Below are positions 57,401 to 64,000 of a stretch of 64,000 bases of DNA, in pieces. Under the pieces are notes generated by a model. It made no database searches. It saw only the letters and a program-made list of their open reading frames with translations, and was not told the origin of the DNA. Each line of letters starts with the position of its first letter. Positions within the stretch are counted from its first letter, which is position 1. Source of the stretch: Lutraria lutraria (taxonomy: Eukaryota > Mollusca > Bivalvia > Venerida > Mactridae); contig OZ026842.1 of the NCBI GenBank assembly GCA_964023205.1, positions 12,626,716 to 12,690,715 of the forward strand, written 5' to 3'. Made by a program: the position numbers and the translations under genes.

Positions 57401-59494
57401 GGTTGCCTTTATTTGGAGGTCACGTTGTTCTAATTAGTCAATGTTCTTTTAAAAAGAATGACCCTTACTGACAGGTTGCCTTTATTTGGAGGTCATTTTG
57501 TTCTAAATAGTCAATGTTCTTTTAAAAAGAATGACCCTTATTGACAGGTGTCTCATATTTGGAGGTCATTTTGTTCTCAATAGTCAATGTTCGTTTAAAA
57601 AGAATGACCCTTATTGACAGGGTGGCCTTTATTTGGAGGTCATGTTGTTCTAAATAGTCAATGTTCTTTTAAAATAAATGACACTTACTGACAGGTTGCC
57701 TTTATTTGGAGGTCATGTTGTTCTACATAGTCAATGTTTTTTTAAAAAGAATGACCCTTATTAACAGGGTGGCCTTTATTTGGAGGTCATATTGTTCTGA
57801 ATAGTCAATGTTCTTTTAAAAAGAATGACCCTTATTAACAGGGTGTCTTTTATATTGAGGTGATGTTGTTCTACATAGTCAATGTTCTTTTAAAAAGAAT
57901 GACCCTTATTGACAGGGTGGCCTTTATTTTGAGGTCATGTTGTTCTACATAGTCAATGTTCTTTTAAAAAGAATGACCCTTATTGACAGGTGTCTTTTAT
58001 TTGGAGGTCATGTTGTTCTACATAGTCAATGTTCTTTTAAAAACAATGACCCTTATTGACAGGGTGGCCTTTATTTTGAGGTCATGTTGTTCTACATAGT
58101 CAATGTTCTTTTAAAAAGAATGACCCTTATTGACAGGTGTCTTTTATTTGAAGGTCATTTTGTTCTAAATAGTCAATGTTCTTTTAAAAAGAATGACCCT
58201 TATTAACAGGGTGGCCTTTATTTTGAGGTCATGTTGTTCTACATAGTCAATGTTCTTTTAAAAAGAATGACCCTTATTGACAGGTGTCTTTTATTTGGAG
58301 GTCATGTTGTTCTACATAGTCAATGTTCTTTTAAAAACAATGACCCTTATTAACAGGGTGGCATTTATGTGGAGGTCATTTTGTTCTAAATAGTCAATGT
58401 TCTTTTAAAAAGATTGACCCTTATTGACAGGTGGCCTTTCTTTGGAGGTCATTTTGTTCTAAATAGTCAAGGTTCTTTTAAAAAGAATGACCCTTATTAA
58501 CAGGATGGCCTTTACTTGGAGGTCATGTTGTTCTAAATAGTCAATGTTCATTTGAAAAGAATGACCCTTTTTAACAGGTGGCCTTTATTTGCAGGTCATT
58601 TTGTTGTAAATATTTAATGTTCTTTTAAAAAGAATGACCCTTATTGACAGGGTGGCCTTTATTTGGAGGTCATGTTGTTCTAAATAGTCAATGACCTTTT
58701 AAAAAGAATGACCCTTATTGACAGGGTGACCTTGATTTGGAGGTCATTTTGTTCTAAATAGTAAATGTTCTTTTAAGAAGAATGACTCTATTATCAGGTG
58801 GCCTTTATTTGGAGGTCACCTTGTTCTAAATAGTCAATGTTCTTTTAAAAAGAATGACCCTTATTGACAGGTGATCTTTATTTGGAGGTCATTTTATTAT
58901 AAATAGTGAATGTTCTGTTAAAAAGAATGACCGTTATTGACAGGTGGCCTTTATTTGGAGGTCATGTTGTTCTAAATAGTCAATGTTCTTTTAAAAAGAA
59001 TGACCCTTATTAACAGGGTGGCCTTTATTTGGAGGTCATGTTGTTCTAAATAGTCAATGACCTTTTAAAAAGAATGACCCTTATTAACAGGGTGGCCTTT
59101 ATTTGGAGGTCATGTTGTTCTAAATAGTCAATGACCTTTTAAAAAGAATGACCCTTATTGACAGGGTGGCCTTCATTTGGAGGTCATTTTGTTCTAAATA
59201 GTCAATGTTCCTTTAAAAAGAATGACCCTTATTAACAGGTGGCCTTTATTTGGAGGTCACCTTGTTCTAAATAGTCAATGTTCTTTAAAAAATAATGAAC
59301 CTTATTGACAGGTGGCCTTTATTTGGAGGTCATGTTGTTGTAAATAGTCAATGACCTTTCAAAAATAATGAACCTTATTGACAGGTGGCCTTTATTTGGA
59401 GGTCATGTTGTTGTAAATAGTCAATGACCTTTTAAAAAGAATGATCCTTATTGACAGGGTGGCCTTTATTTGGTTGCAAACATAGGTTTAACTG
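54405..59494 (+). mobile_element. 5.1-kb MITE filled with a 73-bp satellite
   Basis: The left end CAGTTAAACCTGAGAACAAT and the right end ATAGGTTTAACTG are inverted (CAGTTAAACCT on 11 bases) and TA flanks both (54403-54404 and 59495-59496). Everything between about 54440 and 59475 is the 73-bp unit (74-75 bp with an extra G in GACAGGG), by length about 68 copies. Units near 55.5-57.4 kb are highly alike and carry the GGTGTCTTTTATTTGG variant. Units near the edges are more divergent and carry GGTGGCCTTTATTTGG. The frame at 54973-55194 is an incidental ORF in the array. Confidence 0.9.
54440..59475 (+). repeat. 73-bp satellite array 2 (about 68 units)
   Basis: Core phrases of each unit are AATGACCCTTATTGACAGG, TTTATTTGGAGGTCATTTTG and TTCTA(A/C)ATAGTCAATG then TTCTTTTAAAAAG. 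AATGACC and GGTCATT in each unit are inverted to each other and could form a stem around the AT-rich middle. The family is the same as array 1 (34435-36236). Confidence 0.95.
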
Positions 59495-59496
59495 TA

Positions 59497-59925
59497 TATG
59501 AATTTATTCCTGAACTACAATTTGTCAGAAGACATCATTTTATATACAATTTGTCTCCTATCCATGAATAGAGATTTAAATCAGTTTCTTGTCAAGGTTG
59601 ACCTAATCAAGTATCCGGCTATCCTATCAGACATACAGATGTTTGGATCGACCTTTACACTGTTATTTAGTATTTACTGTTCCCTAGTAACTAGTTTTAG
59701 TGACCATCTGTTTATCGCTTGTTTGATTTATTCTGAATTAATATTATATTCAATTTTGACTTAAAAAGTCTGAATAATGTGATTAATAATGAAAAACAAA
59801 TATATACAATACAATTAAAATTTGGGCGTATTTTTACTCAAACTGGTGTGAATCATGGCAAACATTCATTGCCATGTTTCTATTATAATTTTAGTCCAGA
59901 TGGAACATTCCTGAATTTAAAGTTA
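59497..59925. other. Unassigned DNA right of the satellite
   Basis: An 88-codon frame (59498-59764, hydrophobic, starting MNLFLNYNLSEDIILYTICL) has no family I recognise and no exon signals. It is probably chance. Confidence 0.35.
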
Positions 59926-59934
59926 TTGTAAAGT

Positions 59935-60465
59935 CAATCTGATTAAAATCATATCCTCAAACCCGCTACGCTATGAGGATCTGAAGACGACCTATAGAAG
60001 GTCACCTCAAGTGACCTTTTCCACTAGCCAATCAGCGCCTTACTTTCATAATTCTGAAAGTGATCTGATTCTATTTTTAACCGCAGTCAAAAACAATATT
60101 TGACTTGTAGTTATCACGAACACCTATTCTTACACAACTAAATGTAATGATAGCGCCCATGTGACATGCATGTTTATTAAATTTTCTGTACTACTATGGC
60201 CGAATCGATCAGGATTACTAAAAAAATAAAAAAATGGTTGCAGACAAATATGTTATACGTAATTTAATGTTTACTAACGTTTAAATAACATCATCAGGTA
60301 GAAAGTTCATTCGGCCAAAGTACCGATGAAACGAGTTATACGATTGGCTGAATTATAAATAGATATAAATAGTGATAATGGAAATTCCGACTTTTGAAAA
60401 TAGAAACTGGTATAGGCCGTCATCAGATCTTGCCGTAAGGAAGATCGAATACTTTAGTCAGATTG
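59935..60465. mobile_element. Mutator-like MITE, 531 bp, 9-bp duplication
   Basis: It is flanked by perfect 9-bp copies of TTGTAAAGT (59926-59934 and 60466-60474). The ends are inverted: CAATCTGATTAAAATCATAT at the left, and CAATCTGACTAAAGTATTCG as the reverse complement of the right. A 9-bp target duplication is the hallmark of Mutator/MULE elements. There is no transposase inside. A second element made of only its two ends lies at 45223-45302. Confidence 0.85.
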
Positions 60466-60590
60466 TTGTAAAGTGTACATCATCATTTATTCTTTTATCA
60501 CACTCATATCAAGTACATTGAAATGTTCTGTCAACTGATCGCATTTCATCACAGAAAATGTACCATATATTTATACATGCATATACCTAC

Positions 60591-60665
60591 AGTGCAACCT
60601 CTTCAAAGCAACACCCCCTAGGTGATTCAGTGTGAACAGTTACATATTTTGTTTGAAAATGAGAA
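60591..60665. repeat. Half copy of the 'cagtgcaacctct' MITE
   Basis: ACAGTGCAACCTCTTCAAAG then CAACACCCCCTAGGTGATTC matches the left end of the element at 60819. No right end follows, so this is a truncated copy. Confidence 0.5.
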
Positions 60666-60818
60666 AGAATTACCTCCCTTCCCCCATTACATGTAATAGT
60701 GTATTGTATATGATATATTTATCTTCCAATGTCAAGGAAGCTAGGGGAACAACCAGCAATACACACTTTCACATGTGGGTAACAACAATTTGAAAAGTGA
60801 AAATATAAGTATGATGTA

Positions 60819-60973
60819 CAGTGCAACCTCTCCAAAGCAACATCCTTTGTTGTTTAGAGGTTGTCGCTCTAGAGAGGTTAAATGAATAGTTTAATATTGC
60901 GGTGGGAAAAAATGTGCTGTTGTTGAAAGGAGATAGTTGCTCAAGAGAGGGCCGCTCTGGAGAGGTTGTACTG
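60819..60973. mobile_element. Fold-back MITE, about 155 bp
   Basis: The left end CAGTGCAACCTCTCCAAAG and the right end CTCTGGAGAGGTTGTACTG are inverted with two mismatches. TA precedes the left end; at the right TA follows after CAG, so the target duplication is imperfect. A second inner pair (TAGAGGTTG and CTCTAGAGAGGTT) adds to the fold. Confidence 0.65.
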
Positions 60974-61616
60974 CAGTATAGCATCATGAGTAGACACAGC
61001 CAGAAGGTTCATCATGAATCACATAGCATTATTATCAGCTTAATCCAAACAGATCCACTAACCTGGCCCAACATGTTGTTTTTCTTTATTTAACAAAGTC
61101 ATGTACATTTAGATGAGAGCTTGGGAAAGGCAGCTATGAACTAGATCAGTTAAATGTGTAGGTTGCTATATATGGTAAACCTGGCAGCTCTTTCATTGAA
61201 TGGTGACAATTTACTTAAGAGTTAAGCTCTATTTCATTTAGACACAAATAGAAACATCAGGTTTATCTGTTAATATGAAATACATGTTGAGCAATTAGAA
61301 TTTCACGAGCACTGACTGGATGAAAATTTTAATCATTTAAATTTTTCACAATAACAGTTTATACTAATTTTATTATTGCTTTAGGAAACATGTAAATCAA
61401 CCAAAAGTAAGTACAAAAAATACTGATTACCAGTATTTATTAATTTCGAAACATTTTACTATCAATACTTTTGATTTTCTAAAATACATAGTGATAACTG
61501 ATTGGCGGAAATATATTAGTGATGCATCATTATTGTTTCTATCAAAGACAGCAGCATTCTTACTGAAGTTCATAATGGTGTTGATGGGTATCAAATGATT
61601 CCTGTAGAAGGTCTTT
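60974..61616. other. Unassigned DNA
   Basis: No gene or repeat is recognised. Confidence 0.3.
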
Positions 61617-61682
61617 TGATAGAAAACTTGCACTATGATATAGAAAACTTGGACTATGATATAGAAAACTTGGACTATGATA
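61617..61682. repeat. 21-bp tandem repeat, three copies
   Basis: The unit GATATAGAAAACTTGGACTA(T) occurs three times, the first starting at the partial TTTGATAGAAAACTTGCACT. Confidence 0.85.
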
Positions 61683-61698
61683 TCAAATTTATAATGTA

Positions 61699-61802
61699 CA
61701 GTCCAACCTGTAGAGAAAGGCCACCCATTGGAAATACTAAATGTGGCCTTTATTGACAGGTTGGTCTTTATTCAGAGGTGGCTGCTAGCGCAGATTTTAC
61801 TG
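61699..61802. mobile_element. 104-bp MITE related to the satellite
   Basis: The left end CAGTCCAACCTGTAGAGAAA and the right end GCGCAGATTTTACTG have partly inverted ends. TA lies on both sides (61697-61698 and 61803-61804). The interior ATGTGGCCTTTATTGACAGG then TTGGTCTTTATTCAGAGGTG is the same phrase as a 73-bp satellite unit, here present once. It may represent the unexpanded form of the elements at 34435 and 54405. Confidence 0.75.
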
Positions 61803-62690
61803 TATATTGAGCACACTGTCTATTAGAATGATAGCCCTTTTTGTTACATTATGTAATCTGCCCTTTTCTTACATTATTTATATAGGCGTGTGCGTGTGTG
61901 TGTGTGTGTGTCACAATTTCTTGTTCAGAGCATGACTTTACAGGGTCAATTCAGGTAACTAAGGACATCTAGCAAACTGTGGACAGAAGCATAGTTGTTT
62001 ATTCTTTTGCAGGGTTATACTAAGGAAAGATAATTTTGAAGTGCACAGTGACGAAGCAGATGAGATGTATGCAAACCCACATGTTTCAAATTTCTTTCTG
62101 CTGTTGCTCCACTGTAAACTGTGGCAGTTTTGAAAGTGCAATATTATTGTAAATTCAGAAAAGTATTCAATTTCCTTTTTTTCTATTTATATATTTGACA
62201 TGTGAAGCTGCAATTAAATATTATCATTATGTTGCACGAAACCAAAATAAAACTGAAATAGTGATACTTCTAACTGTTCATATTGTTGTTGGCTTTTCTT
62301 CTTTCTATAAAGTATGGGCAGTAACTCTCAATAGTCAATAGCTTAGAGACCAGATAGCTGTATTGTGGGATTGCATAATTAAAATCAAATCCCTTATCAT
62401 GACCAAACAGTACATCAATGTATGTTTAATTCCTCACAGTAGGTTATGGGGGGGGGGGGCGTCATATTTAGAAAGGTTGGTAATGGAGTGAGTGCAGGGA
62501 CCATTATATATTTCATTTCTAACTATGGTTGGCGACTTTTAGGGGGGGGGGGGGGGGGGGGCGCACATCAATTTCTTGGTATAACTGACTTTTTATATAC
62601 ATGTAGCCTCCCCACATGAAATAAACACATAGGAATGTACAGCTATGTACAGTATGCTTGTAATCACCATGTCATGTTGATATATACGTC
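61803..62690. other. Unassigned DNA with simple repeats
   Basis: It contains a GT microsatellite at 61888-61911, a short G run at 62449-62459 and a 20-base G homopolymer at 62542-62561. No gene was found. Confidence 0.5.
62542..62561. repeat. 20-base G homopolymer
   Basis: Twenty consecutive G, followed by CGCACATC. Length in the assembly may be unreliable. Confidence 0.9.
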
Positions 62691-62699
62691 TGTAATTAC

Positions 62700-62960
62700 C
62701 CGAACTGACCCAAATGAATCAAGGTAGTGATATGAGACTTTATTGGTAGATAGATGGTTTGTATTTTTTGGGTGATTGCCCCATTTATTTTTAAATACAA
62801 ATTTTGTTAGAGCATTACACCAAAATGGATGAAGATAGTGATTTGATAGATAGTTGGATGGTAATGAGGACAAGTGTAAAGATGAAAACCATAATCCTGA
62901 CTTCTGTACTTTTTGAGTTATTGCCCTTTGATCAATATTTGAAATTAAATTTTGTTTTGG
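62700..62960. repeat. Two divergent 110-140-bp repeat units
   Basis: The phrases GGTAGTGATATGAGAC, TTTTTTGGGTGATTGCCCC and AAATACAAATTTTGTT recur as GATAGTGATTTGATAG, TTTTTGAGTTATTGCCCTTT and AAATTAAATTTTGTTTT. The overlapping open frames (62664-63020 minus, 62804-63052 plus) lie on this repeat and are not supported as genes. Confidence 0.55.
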
Positions 62961-63172
62961 GGCATTTCTCATTTCACCATGAATGGAGATTATTAAAATT
63001 AAGTATGTTTGTAATGGCAATGAAGGTTACTTTGTTACATAGTACTATTTAAAAGGATTAGATATTCCTCCCTTGGTAACTTTTCTCATCCCAGCGGGAG
63101 ATTTAGCAGTCTGTGACTCATGCTTCTTGTAACTACTACTGGCAGTTTTTTTAAGATCAATATACTCATAAA

Positions 63173-63871
63173 CAAGAAGGCCATGATGGCCCTAAAATCA
63201 TTCACCAGAATAAAAGACCCATTTTTAATTTTTTCCTACATGTCAAATCAATGGACCCCTGGGACAGGCCCGATTTTTACCCAAGGGCCATAATATGAAC
63301 AAACTTGGCAGAGGTCCACTTAGACAATTTTAGGTACATCCAAAATATTTAAGCTCTAGGCATTGTAGTTTTTAATTTTCCTATACAAGCCTATTTGAAA
63401 CAAGTACATCCAGTTTTATCAGGGGCCATAATTTGAACCCAGGGCAGAGCAATATAAATAATATTAATTTTGCAATATAAGCCTACCGGTATATAAAATC
63501 AAGAAACCCAGGGCATAGCCTATTTTGACCACATGGGGCATAATTTGAACAAATTTGGTAGAGGTCCACTAGACTATGCTACACACCAAATATATCTAAG
63601 CTCTAGGCCCTGTGGTTTTGGACAAGAAGATTTTTAACGTTTATTCCCATAGGCTGCCATGGCAACAAAAGTTTTTAATGAAATCTAATTATTTGAACAA
63701 CTTTGAAAAGGGACCACCCAAGGATCATTCCAGCAAAGTTTGTTAGCAATTGATAGGTATAGTGATGTAGGAGAAGATGCTGTTTAAAGTAAATACAGAC
63801 GCCACTTCACGATTTACAATGGACACATTAGGCGATCACCATGAGCACATTGTGCTCTGGTGAGCTGAAAT
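63173..63871 (+). repeat. 'caagaaggccatgatggccc' element, third subfamily
   Basis: It opens with CAAGAAGGCCATGATGGCCC then TAAAATCATTCACCAGAAT and closes with GAGCACATTGTGCTCTGGTG then AGCTGAAATG. TTCACCAGA and TCTGGTGAG are inverted to each other near the ends. The interior shares GGGCCATAATATGAACAAAC, TTGGCAGAGGTCCAC and AGCTCTAGGCATTGTAG with 43354 and 52307. It is non-coding and the class is unknown. Confidence 0.75.
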
Positions 63872-64000
63872 GTATTTAAAGTCCATCAGGGTCATAGCTT
63901 GCCCTAAAATAATGTGTAGGCACCTCTCTTTTTTACTGTAGATTGCCAGGGACGCATTCTGTGGAGTTTTCTGGCATGCTTTAAATAGTTCTTACAATTT
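63872..64000. other. Window edge, unassigned
   Basis: No feature is visible in the last 129 bases. Confidence 0.3.

Noticed and set aside
54440..59475. CRISPR-like or gene-coding repeat array
   Set aside because: There are no spacers, and the 73-bp period is not a multiple of three, so no long frame can persist. It is satellite DNA.
59498..59764. 88-codon hydrophobic frame as a membrane protein gene
   Set aside because: AT-rich hydrophobic codon use, no homologue recognised, no exon context.
62664..63052. Overlapping frames of 118 (minus) and 82 (plus) codons
   Set aside because: Both fall on a two-unit tandem repeat. The translations show no domain, and repetitive DNA with few stops explains them.

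Overview
This looks like repeat-dense, AT-rich nuclear DNA from a bivalve mollusc. The evidence is dispersed repeats opening with 'caagagggccatgatggcc'-type sequence and closing with 'gtgagctaaaa', the tRNA-type SINE, the mollusc-style LINE remnants, a mariner relic, and the absence of operons or compact genes. The species is not determined. I found no intact host gene. Nearly every open frame is a chance ORF in repeats or a broken piece of a mobile element.

Layout. 1-9.1 kb: a LINE ORF1 relic (768-1672) cut by a dispersed repeat with a second copy at 7970-9135, a 160-bp TA-flanked MITE, a fold-back element, and a 43-bp minisatellite (17 copies). 9.1-17.5 kb: mostly unassigned AT-rich DNA with two TIR elements (11075-12496; 14120-14880 with a near-perfect 8-bp target duplication) and a LINE tail on the minus strand. 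17.5-21.5 kb: a Thr-rich 36-bp minisatellite, a SINE abutting a dead DD34D mariner, an RT fragment and a dispersed repeat. 22.3-26.0 kb: a 3.65-kb element with about 125-bp imperfect terminal inverted repeats, holding a pseudogene of a large family I recall from molluscs, then a 22-bp minisatellite and a Tigger/pogo-like MITE. 27.6-31.3 kb: a repeat family with a conserved 3' segment, and a CR1-like LINE split by a 1,191-bp TIR element.

31.7-59.5 kb: one block is present three times: copy 0 (31755-36236), copy A (39356-about 46434) and copy B (48105-about 54400). Copies 0 and B run into arrays of a 73-bp repeat. The array in B (54405-59494) is enclosed by TACAGTTAAACCT-type inverted ends flanked by TA, so it reads as one MITE whose interior grew into a roughly 68-copy satellite. 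Copies 0 and A share a TA-flanked 836-bp element (truncated in A) that B lacks, which orders the duplications. A LINE tail sits at the left edge of A and B and suggests a tandem-duplication breakpoint inside it.

59.5-64 kb: a 531-bp element with a perfect 9-bp target duplication (Mutator-like) that has an 80-bp deletion derivative at 45223-45302, small fold-back MITEs, homopolymer tracts and a terminal dispersed repeat.

No cooperating gene system is visible. The interest lies in how the elements nest, duplicate and expand. All alignments were made by eye, so identities and copy numbers are approximate.
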